Assembly (NCBI RefSeq): GCF_013283665.1
Contig: NZ_JABEKU010000001.1
Coordinates: forward strand, 620,001 to 684,000
DNA from: Ensifer sesbaniae
GTDB taxonomy: Bacteria; Pseudomonadota; Alphaproteobacteria; Rhizobiales; Rhizobiaceae
Reading direction: 5' to 3'
Length of the DNA: 64,000 nt
Below are positions 57,851 to 64,000 of this stretch, in pieces. The position numbers and the translations under genes were made by a program. Within the stretch, counting starts at the first letter, position 1. Every line of letters begins with the position of its first letter. Under the pieces are notes generated by a model. It ran no database searches. It was not told where the DNA came from and saw nothing but the letters and a program-made list of their open reading frames with translations.

Positions 57851-58371
57851 TGCGTGTACTCTCTCTTGCGAGGCAGGGATGCCCATGCTTGGCCCGGCCC
57901 AGGTCCATCGGGCGAAAGTCCATCGGGCCAGCCTGCTGATTGGGCCATCGACCAAAGCTCGTCCGGAGATATGCGGGTGAAAGCACTGAACCTCAGCCAG
58001 GGGCAAGCCAGACCTAGACCGCGCATCGCCACGCCACAAACGACGATATCTCGCAGGAGATATAAATAAATCTAGGGCTAAGGGGCATTCCTTTGTTGAG
58101 TGCAGTGCCCCGATCGCGTCAGGGGTTATTTGCGACACAAAGCTAATACCACGCGCAACATTGTCATTGCTGGCCGCTCGGGGTAGTATTCGCCCGCCGT
58201 TTGGAGGTCTTCGTCTCCGGACCGTGTGTTTTATTCGTGAGCTGCTTCTGATTGAACAGAAGAGTCTCTCCCATCCGGGGAGCATACTCGGAAGCTATTT
58301 GCATTCGACGCCACTCAATGGCGCCTCCGCCCGATCTCTATTCCAGAAAGACGGCCATATTGGAGGATAAA
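57851..58371. other. 520-bp intergenic region upstream of ampC-like and glycine-zipper genes
   Basis: No gene is supported. Notable items are two copies of GTCCATCGGGC in direct repeat at about 57901-57927, and a hairpin or operator ATATCTC-GCAG-GAGATAT at 58046-58063 in an AT-rich patch that may hold promoters. The ORFs here have no recognisable products. Confidence 0.4.
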
Positions 58372-58623
58372 ATGAGCAAGCAGACCGTAACCATCATTCT
58401 CGCCGGCGCTCTAGCCTTGTCGGGGTGCCAATCTGCCTACGTGTCGAAGAGCGGTTCGACTGGCAACGAATTCGGCTGCATTGCCGGAACGGTCGGCGGC
58501 GCAATCGTCGGCGGCCTGATCGGCTCGACGATCGGTTCAGGTACTGGCCAGCTCTGGGCTGTTGGCGGCGGTGCTACGTTGGGCGCTGCGGCCGGCAATG
58601 CTCTGACGTGCCGCTACTATTGA
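58372..58623 (+). CDS. Glycine-zipper outer-membrane lipoprotein
   Basis: The 83-residue protein has a lipoprotein signal ending LSGCQS and a glycine zipper (GTVGGAIVGGLIGSTIGSGTG, later GGGATLGAAAGNAL). Such proteins insert glycine-rich helices in the envelope. GGAGGA precedes the ATG. It is cotranscribed with the EF-hand gene 17 bp downstream. The closing Cys-Arg-Tyr-Tyr is common in this family. Confidence 0.83.
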   Translation: MSKQTVTIILAGALALSGCQSAYVSKSGSTGNEFGCIAGTVGGAIVGGLIGSTIGSGTGQLWAVGGGATLGAAAGNALTCRYY

Positions 58624-58640
58624 TCGCGGAAGGGTGAGGG

Positions 58641-58991
58641 ATGAGAAAACTCGTTCTTTTGGGTGTGCTTGTGGTCTGTCCGGCTGGTCTCGCTGTGGCG
58701 CAGCAAGCTGCAACAATGAGCCAGGGGCAGATGGATGCGCTCGATCGCAACAAGGACGGTGCGGTCGACCGGTCCGAATACGAGGCCTTCATGACGACGG
58801 CCTTCGTCAATCTGGACAGGAACAAGGACGGCAACCTCACCTCCGACGAGACGAAGCAGGCGCTGAATGCCCAGCAGTTTGCCGCCACCGACGCAAGCGG
58901 CGACGGCAAGATCACCCGCAACGAATTTCTGGACCGGGTGATGGCGGACTTCAAGATGGCGGATCGAAGCGGCGACGGCAATCTGAAGTAG
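58641..58991 (+). CDS. Periplasmic EF-hand protein
   Basis: The 116-residue protein has a signal peptide (LVLLGVLVVCPAGLAVA) and calcium-binding loops DRNKDGAVDRSE, DRNKDGNLTSDE and DASGDGKITRNE, each with the acidic positions in place. A fourth loop begins as DRSGDGNLK and is cut by the stop codon before its final Glu. It would bind calcium in the periplasm; its partner is unknown. It shares an operon with the glycine-zipper lipoprotein. Confidence 0.88.
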   Translation: MRKLVLLGVLVVCPAGLAVAQQAATMSQGQMDALDRNKDGAVDRSEYEAFMTTAFVNLDRNKDGNLTSDETKQALNAQQFAATDASGDGKITRNEFLDRVMADFKMADRSGDGNLK

Positions 58992-59109
58992 CGCTTCTCG
59001 ACTGGCGCGCCGCGGCGCGCGAAGGGCGCCTGCGCGTTCGGACGAGCGGCCGGCTGCCGGTTGGCCGGCGGCGGAGCTCGTCCAGAACCGGGAGATCGGA
59101 TCGCGCTGA

Positions 59110-59802
59110 TCAGCCGAGCGGGATCGCCTCGATCACGAACACCCAGATCGGGCCGCCGCCCTTTTGATGGGCCGGCCTGATCACCTTCGTCACGGCATAC
59201 TTGCCCTCACCGAACTCCAGGACGGCGTAAGGAAGAACCTTGGGGTCGATGCCGAAGGGATCCAGCGTGCTGACGCTTGCCGGTGCGTGTCCGAGCGTGT
59301 GCTCGACGAGGAGCTTCCCTCCATCCGCCAGTTGGCCCACCCAGGTCGTGAAAGCCTTTTGCGGGTCGTGGGCATGATCGTGGGAATTCGTGTAGACGAA
59401 GTCGAAGGCTTTCTTCCAATCCGGATTTTCGTCATGGAAATCCCACTGGGTGAGCCCGAACCGGGACGCCGTGTCCGAGATATCCGTGCCGATGACGTCG
59501 ATTCCGAGGCGATCCGCGAACCATTTGACCTCGGTGCCATTCCTGGAACCGTGGCAGAGGCCCCGCTTCGCATTTGGGATGGCCTTGCGAACATAGTCAC
59601 AGATCACGTCGATCGTCGCCTCGTCGGCCCAGACCTGGTCGATCTTGCGCTTGTTTCCCTCCGTTTGAACCGAGACATACTGCTCGTAGCTTGAATACTG
59701 CATCAGGCGGTAGTCGCCTCGATAGTCCTCGCCACCACCGTGCGAGACGGAGTAGCCCCGCTTGCGCAGGAAGTTCCGAGCGAGCTGCTCAACAAAGTTC
59801 AT
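59110..59802 (-). CDS. Class I SAM-dependent methyltransferase-like protein
   Basis: The 230-residue protein has a Rossmann-type core with RGLCHGSRNGTEVKWFADRLGIDVIGTDISDTA, in which a glycine motif and the acidic residue after the second strand fit SAM binding. FDFVYTNSHDHAHDPQKAF and LADGGKLLVEHTLGHA follow, as in methyltransferases acting on lipids or sugars. The substrate is unknown. It lies at the edge of the accessory-looking region on the right. Confidence 0.65.
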   Translation of the reverse strand: MNFVEQLARNFLRKRGYSVSHGGGEDYRGDYRLMQYSSYEQYVSVQTEGNKRKIDQVWADEATIDVICDYVRKAIPNAKRGLCHGSRNGTEVKWFADRLGIDVIGTDISDTASRFGLTQWDFHDENPDWKKAFDFVYTNSHDHAHDPQKAFTTWVGQLADGGKLLVEHTLGHAPASVSTLDPFGIDPKVLPYAVLEFGEGKYAVTKVIRPAHQKGGGPIWVFVIEAIPLG

Positions 59803-60157
59803 GTCGGTTCGTCGCCTCTCCGTTGAGGATGGATGAACCCCGACTAATTCAACTTTCGCTCAGATTCAATCGGTGCGGATACAGGAACGGCGTTGGGCTG
59901 GTTTCGCGACATGCTGGAACTAGATGAAGAGCCAGACGCTTGTCCAACCCACCCAGGTGAAACGCTGGGTGCCCAATACTTCATATTGCTTTGTTTGTTC
60001 AGCAGCGTGCACGTTCATGCTTCCCCCATGCTGCACAACCATGAGGGGGATGCTCTCACAGCGCAAGTTGTCGTCAAGCCTTATTTAGTCTTCTCTAAAT
60101 TTTAACGTGTGTTATCGTCTGGCGCAGATCTGCAGTTTTGGTTTGAGGGGACCAGAT
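59803..60157. other. Intergenic region before the nuclease gene
   Basis: A 70-codon frame at 59893-60105 (TTG start, WFRDMLELDEEP near its beginning) is open but has no good ribosome binding site and no recognisable pattern; it may be a relic. A hairpin of TCCCCCATG with CATGAGGGGGA occurs at about 60022-60050. Base composition is less GC-rich than in the core genes. Confidence 0.35.
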
Positions 60158-60892
60158 ATGCGCGAGCCATACCGGTTAAGTCGCCGAGCTTTGGCGCTCG
60201 GCCCACTTCTGCTTTTACTTCCAAATGATGCCGAGGCGCGCCGTCGTGGCAGGCTATGGGGAGGTGGTGGAAGTAGCTCGCCCTTCTCGCTGCTGATAAG
60301 TGGCGTGATAGTTTGCGCGATAGTTGTCGCCAAATCCATCTTTCGCAAAGATCTGCCTTCAAAAGGGACAGGCACGCCGCGGGCGTCGCATGAGGCCGTG
60401 GGGACGTCCGCCAAATTCAATCCGACCAAGCGCACGGCGGCGCCGAGAAGGGGTTTATCGCCATGGGTGCTTGTATTGCCTCTCGCTGGCATCGTGATAG
60501 GTGGAGCCTACGGCTGGGCGACCGTGCCGCCGGAAGACACCATTTCCGCATCCTTCCCCCTGTGCGCATCGGGCGCGCGGACAACGTGCGTCGTGAATGG
60601 TGATACGTTCTGGCTCGACGGTATAAAGTACCGGATCTCTGACATAGACACGCCTGAGATTAGCGAGCCACGTTGCGCCGAAGAGAAGGCGCTGGGTGAG
60701 CAGGCCACGATCCGTCTACAAGCGCTTCTCAATGCCGGCGCATTCGGTCTCAAAGCGGGGATGCGTGACGAGGATAAATACGGCCAGAAACTGCGCGAAG
60801 TCTACCGCGGCGGTCAATCGCTCGGCGCCCAGCTCGTCGACGAGGGGCTTGCGCACCGTTGGATTGGGTTCAAGCAGTCGTGGTGCGGCTGA
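60158..60892 (+). CDS. Membrane-anchored SNase-like (thermonuclease family) protein
   Basis: The 244-residue protein has an N-terminal signal-like segment, a second hydrophobic helix (FSLLISGVIVCAIVVAKSIF), a third (WVLVLPLAGIVIGGAYGWATV), and a C-terminal staphylococcal-nuclease-like domain. That domain has VVNGDTFWLDGIKYRISDIDTPE (calcium and active-site Asp, Arg) and GMRDEDKYGQKLREV with the second Arg. Such proteins cleave DNA or RNA outside the cytoplasm, although activity of chromosomal copies is often untested. The membrane tether is unusual. The Met at 60158 is one choice; the frame reaches 60107. Confidence 0.8.
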   Translation: MREPYRLSRRALALGPLLLLLPNDAEARRRGRLWGGGGSSSPFSLLISGVIVCAIVVAKSIFRKDLPSKGTGTPRASHEAVGTSAKFNPTKRTAAPRRGLSPWVLVLPLAGIVIGGAYGWATVPPEDTISASFPLCASGARTTCVVNGDTFWLDGIKYRISDIDTPEISEPRCAEEKALGEQATIRLQALLNAGAFGLKAGMRDEDKYGQKLREVYRGGQSLGAQLVDEGLAHRWIGFKQSWCG

Positions 60893-60935
60893 AACGGAGA
60901 CTGGGAGATCCTGGAGGAAACCGAAGGAGGGGCAG

Positions 60936-61181
60936 ATGTCGAAATACGAGGGGCTTACGTTGCAGCTTGCCAGAGAACGGCTGAGAGAGATTATTCTCTC
61001 CTTCGGAGAGATCGAAGTGGCCATAGGCGATCAGCTGCCGAAGAGCGCCCGTCTCCCACAATTTTGGGAGAACCCAAAGAACCCTAAGCACATCCAAGGC
61101 GTGAAAAAAGCCGTAAGGGAAGCGGCTTTCAAAAGCTTCCTGTTGGCCGGCCAGGACAAGGTGCGTTTCGTTCGCGATTGA
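60936..61181 (+). CDS. Small hypothetical protein, 81 residues
   Basis: The frame MSKYEGLTLQLARERLREII is preceded by GAAGGAGGGG and follows the nuclease gene by 43 bp, so the two may be cotranscribed. The centre, RLPQFWENPKNPKHIQGVKKAV, and the end, FLLAGQDKVRFVRD, resemble a small-domain family I have seen in which a Trp and His lead a basic helix, but I cannot name it with confidence. The function is unknown. Confidence 0.6.
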   Translation: MSKYEGLTLQLARERLREIILSFGEIEVAIGDQLPKSARLPQFWENPKNPKHIQGVKKAVREAAFKSFLLAGQDKVRFVRD

Positions 61182-61192
61182 CCGCGGGCGAT

Positions 61193-61399
61193 TCAGGAAA
61201 AACACCCGGGTGGCGTCATCGCCTCAACGGACGCGATCTCCTGATCCGTCAGCGGTTGGCCGTTCTCCCAGACGAACCTCATGGCGCCCAGGTAATACGA
61301 CGCCTCCAGCGTATCGCCGACCCGCTTGATCGGGCGACCCGGATAGAGTTCGTTCTAACGCCGACGAGCGGCTTCGAGTTCGGCTTCACCTTTAGACAT
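61193..61399 (-). pseudogene. Small gene interrupted by an in-frame amber codon
   Basis: On the minus strand an ATG at 61399 opens MSKGEAELEAARRR, then a TAG (61355-61357), then the same frame continues as NELYPGRPIKRVGDTLEASY and further through AMRFVWENGQPLTDQE to a TGA at 61193-61195. The post-stop part has coherent, protein-like composition. If the amber were a sense codon the protein would be 68 residues. It may be a recent nonsense mutation, a sequencing error, or a chance frame. Confidence 0.4.
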
Positions 61400-61643
61400 G
61401 CCCCTTATGTGGGGCGACCGCAGGCAACAAAAAAGGCCGGATGAATCCGACCTTCCAACAACCGGTAGCGGGTGGTTTCTCCGATGGGCCTTTTTCAAAC
61501 CCATTAGGGCGCATCAAGCTTTGTCATCACTTGACGCGGGCCAGACGCTACCGGCAAAAAGTATTATACGCCTCCCATCTCTCATTGCCAAACTCTTTCA
61601 ACTCGAAAGCCTCCCTACAGCGGGAAAACGCTCGGGCAACGCC

Positions 61644-62171
61644 ATGCCTATCGACGAGAATTGGCTGCAGGAGGCTTTGGACTATAGGCTGCGCGAACTC
61701 GCTGCGAATATCATCCGCGTTGTTCGAGGTGCCGGACGTCCAGACGATATAATCGACCAGTGCAACGAAGTCCTGAAGGCCGCAATCGAGTATCACGATA
61801 AGACCCAGCGATTCGTCTCGGATCAGTCGGTGGCAATGGCTCTACACCTGAAGCCCGAACAAATACGCGACTACGAGTCTTTCGAGGGGCAGCGCCAGCT
61901 CGCGCTGCGTAAGATGGTCAAGGGACCGCTGCAGGTGACCGCCTCGCGTCTTCTTGATCAACGAACCCAGGAAAACCGGGGAGAATCCGAGATATTCGAG
62001 GCTTATCGGGATCTCGAACACCTCTATCAAGTGCTACGAAAGCAGCGGGAAGCCGAATTGAGGGCAGCACGAGCAAAGCCGGCGCCCAGACGCAAGCCGG
62101 CAAAGAGAAAGACCGCGAGGGTAAAACGACGTGACGAGGAAGGCTGGCAGCGAAAAGAGAAAGGTGGCTAA
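61644..62171 (+). CDS. Hypothetical protein with basic C-terminal tail
   Basis: The 175-residue protein is predicted helical (ENWLQEALDYRLRELAANIIRVV, DIIDQCNEVLKAAIEYHDK) with a charged C-terminus of Arg, Lys and Ala (KPAPRRKPAKRKTARVKRR) that could bind nucleic acid. I recognise no family. I chose the Met at 61644 because the residues before it are not coherent; the ORF is open to 61398. It ends 67 bp before the tRNA-Thr fragment. Confidence 0.6.
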   Translation: MPIDENWLQEALDYRLRELAANIIRVVRGAGRPDDIIDQCNEVLKAAIEYHDKTQRFVSDQSVAMALHLKPEQIRDYESFEGQRQLALRKMVKGPLQVTASRLLDQRTQENRGESEIFEAYRDLEHLYQVLRKQREAELRAARAKPAPRRKPAKRKTARVKRRDEEGWQRKEKGG

Positions 62172-62202
62172 AAAGGTGGATTGAGAAAACTGGTAATGGT
62201 CT

Positions 62203-62226
62203 AACGATTTGAAATCGTTGTGTTTT
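62203..62226 (+). terminator. Possible terminator before the tRNA-Thr fragment
   Basis: AACGATTT and AAATCGTT form a small palindromic stem followed by GTGTTTT, 31 bp after the stop of the preceding gene. Confidence 0.4.
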
Positions 62227-62238
62227 CCAGAAGAAGAA

Positions 62239-62289
62239 TGGTGCCGCTTACGTGACTCGAACACGTGACCCCATCATTACGAATGATGT
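62239..62289 (-). other. 3' fragment of tRNA-Thr(CGT), attachment site of an integrative element
   Basis: Read on the minus strand, the 51 nt hold the anticodon stem-loop (CATCA-TTCGTAA-TGATG, anticodon CGT), variable region GGGTC, T arm ACGTG-TTCGAGT-CACGT, the 3' acceptor strand AAGCGGC and ACCA. The 5' half (acceptor GCCGCTT and D arm) is missing; the match ends at 62289. This is the standard scar left when an element recombines into the 3' end of a tRNA gene. Confidence 0.82.
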
Positions 62290-62449
62290 AAAACGGCCTT
62301 TCAATACCAATCAATGGCAATCATTCAGCTCTCTTGTGTTCCTTGGAAATCAGGGTCTTGGCTGTGTTTGACGGGTTGTGATAACACCACTTCCTATCAG
62401 TGCCAGCCACCGAATTCTGTTACCCCATGTTACCCTAAAGAAAGCTCCG

Positions 62450-63730
62450 ATGGCAAAGTCGGTCCTCAACCAGAAGAAACTCGAAGCAATCGCAAAATCG
62501 GCCGCAGCGAAGGGCTACAGCATCAGGACGGAAATTCCCGATGCCGGGCAGCCAGGGCTCTATCTTGTTGTTCAGCCCAGCGGCGCGATGAGTTGGGCTT
62601 TCCGGTATCGCCATGCTGGCCGACCGCGGAAATTGACAATCGGACCATTCGTGCTCGGCGAAGACGCGACCTTCACGTTAGCGAAGGCCAGGGAAAAGGC
62701 CCAGGAAGCATCTCGCATTGTCTCGGACGGCAGAGACCCTGCCGAGGTGCGCGAGGAGGAGAAGGCCCAGGCGCCAGAGCCGGTGAACGTGGATCTTGTA
62801 GGTGACGTTCTCGACGAGTTTGTAAAGCGTCACGTGAAGAAGAAGAACCGCGAGAGCACACAGACAAATACCATCTCGTTTATCGACAAGCGCATTCGAC
62901 CCGGGTGGAAGGACAGAGACATCCGAACAATCACCAAGCGCGACGTCGTGAAGCTGCTGGATGATATCGCGGACTCAGGAGCCCCGGAATCTGCGGCGCG
63001 GGTGCGCGCCATTCTAAGCAAGTTTTTCAATTGGGCTGTTGATCGTGACATTGTGGACGCTTCGCCCGTTCCCAAGGGCTCGACAGCCAAGCAGGGCGCC
63101 AGCCGGGAACGCGTTCTGACAGACCGGGAGATCAGGCTGGTGTGGCTCGCCTGCGAAAAGGTCGGATGGCCCTTCGGTCCACTCGTCAAATTGTTACTGC
63201 TGACGGCGCAGCGTCGTAACGAGCTCGCGCACGCTCCCAAGGCCGAGTTCGAACTTACCGGCAATGATCAACTCTGGACTATCCCGCCGGAGCGCTCCAA
63301 GAACGGGAAGGAGCATCTCGTCCCTCTGTCTTCGCTCGTACTGGAGGTGATCGCTGGATTGCCAAAGGTCGGCGAAACGTACTTGTTCTCAACGACCGGA
63401 GAGACGCCTGTCAGTGGCTTTTCGAGGGGTAAGAAGGCGATCGATCGCGAGATGTTGGCGATAGCCCATAAAGAGGCCGCAGCCGCTGGGCTGAAACCTG
63501 AAGACGTAAAGCTGGATGGGTGGACGCTGCACGATTTGCGCCGCACTGCTGCTAGTGGCATGGCCAGGCTAGGGATCCCGGTGCACGTTGTCGAGGCGGT
63601 GCTGAACCATCAAAGTGGAACGATTAAAGGCGTTGCCAAGATCTACAACCGCTATGAGTACTCGGACGAGAAGAGGCTTGCTCTGGCGGACTGGGCAGAG
63701 CAGGTGAAGCTTATCGCGGCACGTTCCTAG
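62450..63730 (+). CDS. Tyrosine recombinase / integrase (P4 type)
   Basis: The 426-residue protein has an N-terminal arm-binding domain (DUF4102; AGQPGLYLVVQPSGAMSWAF and RPRKLTIGPF), a core-binding domain at about 125-215, and the catalytic domain. The Arg is in LLLTAQRRNELA and the Lys in RSKNGKEHLVPL. HDLRRTAASGMARLG, LNHQSG and Tyr399 in KIYNRYEY complete the catalytic set. All are present, so it should be active. It lies next to the tRNA-Thr scar, its probable target. Confidence 0.93.
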   Translation: MAKSVLNQKKLEAIAKSAAAKGYSIRTEIPDAGQPGLYLVVQPSGAMSWAFRYRHAGRPRKLTIGPFVLGEDATFTLAKAREKAQEASRIVSDGRDPAEVREEEKAQAPEPVNVDLVGDVLDEFVKRHVKKKNRESTQTNTISFIDKRIRPGWKDRDIRTITKRDVVKLLDDIADSGAPESAARVRAILSKFFNWAVDRDIVDASPVPKGSTAKQGASRERVLTDREIRLVWLACEKVGWPFGPLVKLLLLTAQRRNELAHAPKAEFELTGNDQLWTIPPERSKNGKEHLVPLSSLVLEVIAGLPKVGETYLFSTTGETPVSGFSRGKKAIDREMLAIAHKEAAAAGLKPEDVKLDGWTLHDLRRTAASGMARLGIPVHVVEAVLNHQSGTIKGVAKIYNRYEYSDEKRLALADWAEQVKLIAARS

Positions 63731-63742
63731 AGATGATCAGCT

Positions 63743-64000
63743 TCAGACGTCGCCATCTGACTCGTCTTGTGTTCGGGCCGCCTGCTGCTTGCGTCGTTCG
63801 GCGAGATAGACATCCCGCTCTTGCTCGCGCTTCTCAATTTCCTCTTTCTTCGCCTTCGCGCTGTCGAGCCAACGATTGACTTCTTCGTGCGCCGCTTGTT
63901 GCGCCAGATCTAGGTCAGGACTGCGCCTTATGATGGCCTCCATCCGGTTCTGGAGTTCGACAAAATCGACCCCCTGCAATCGTTTTCTTTCTTCCCGCTT
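63743..64000 (-). CDS. Charged coiled-coil hypothetical protein (5' end outside window)
   Basis: The frame is open through base 64000 (reading KREERKRLQGVDFVELQNR at the edge), so the start is beyond the window and at least 85 residues are present. The sequence is rich in Glu, Lys and Arg with helical heptads (DSAKAKKEEIEKREQERD) and ends QDESDGDV. No domain is recognised. It is convergent with the integrase gene and lies inside the putative element. Confidence 0.55.
   Translation of the reverse strand, partial: KREERKRLQGVDFVELQNRMEAIIRRSPDLDLAQQAAHEEVNRWLDSAKAKKEEIEKREQERDVYLAERRKQQAARTQDESDGDV

Larger units (their letters stand above)
62290..64000 (+). mobile_element. Left end of an integrative element, continuing beyond the window
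   Basis: A P4-type integrase gene reads away from the tRNA-Thr fragment and starts 160 bp from it. By the usual geometry the fragment is one end, and the intact tRNA-Thr gene should be at the other end, to the right of base 64000. Only the integrase and one charged unknown protein are visible here. Confidence 0.65.

Noticed and set aside
59893-60105. 70-codon frame before the nuclease gene
   Set aside because: TTG start without ribosome binding site and no recognisable sequence; described as part of the gap instead.
62239-62289. An intact tRNA gene at this place
   Set aside because: Only the anticodon arm to the CCA end is present; the 5' acceptor strand and D arm do not exist upstream on the minus strand, so it is a fragment.

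Overview
The window reads as GC-rich chromosomal DNA of an alphaproteobacterium, most likely of the Sinorhizobium/Ensifer group of the Rhizobiales. The main grounds are a fructose transport locus (rbsD-like gene, frcR, frcB, frcC, frcA, frcK) whose proteins resemble those I recall from Sinorhizobium meliloti. It is followed by pyrC, pyrE, fructokinase and pgi in what I recall as the same order. Two families of dispersed palindromic intergenic repeats of the rhizobial mosaic-element type, and the small rpmH-rnpA-yidC-engB-argB neighbourhood, point the same way. This assignment rests on recall and not on a search.

Layout. 1-3813: a partial fatty-acid hydroxylase, an EamA exporter, ada and a PEP-mutase/isocitrate-lyase family enzyme. 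3900-11298, mostly minus strand: argB, engB, a second EamA exporter, yidC, rnpA and rpmH, with a good sigma-70 promoter in front of rpmH. This run is interrupted by a plus-strand stress module (remains of an ECF sigma factor gene, an intact RskA-type anti-sigma factor, and a Tat-exported MsrB) and a DUF1269 gene. 11694-15629: a chemoreceptor and an orphan histidine kinase. 15967: tRNA-Arg(ACG). 16481-25470: a 34-residue membrane peptide, DUF1810, an aldo/keto reductase, YigZ, the large proline-catabolic PutA, an iron/zinc-type cysteine cluster protein, a metallophosphoesterase and a proline-racemase family enzyme. 25558-30575: a SEL1 repeat protein, then FecR, CHASE2-adenylate cyclase and Crp/Fnr genes that look like one signalling group, and DoxX.

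30634-41981 is carbohydrate and pyrimidine metabolism: fructose uptake (frc), pyrC, pyrE, fructokinase, an XRE/DUF2975 pair, and phosphoglucose isomerase. Fructose brought in by FrcBCA can be phosphorylated by the kinases and interconverted by Pgi. 42121-46834: long-chain acyl-CoA ligase behind a LiuR-like operator, an MFS exporter and an AI-2E family permease. 47081-55179: a complete kdp high-affinity potassium system (a 27-residue peptide, kdpF, A, B, C, D, E). 55213-59802: a serine-hydrolase lipoprotein, a class C beta-lactamase, a glycine-zipper lipoprotein, an EF-hand protein and a methyltransferase-like gene.

The right end (about 59800-64000) looks accessory. It holds a membrane-anchored SNase-like nuclease, small unknown genes, a small gene with an in-frame amber codon, a 51-nt 3' fragment of tRNA-Thr(CGT), and a P4-type integrase reading away from it. 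By the usual geometry the tRNA fragment is one attachment site, and the mobile element extends rightward beyond the window. I did not find a clearly new multi-gene system. The most informative oddities are the eroded sigma factor beside an intact anti-sigma factor, the edge of the tRNA-Thr element, several clean candidate operators, and a few unlisted very small genes.
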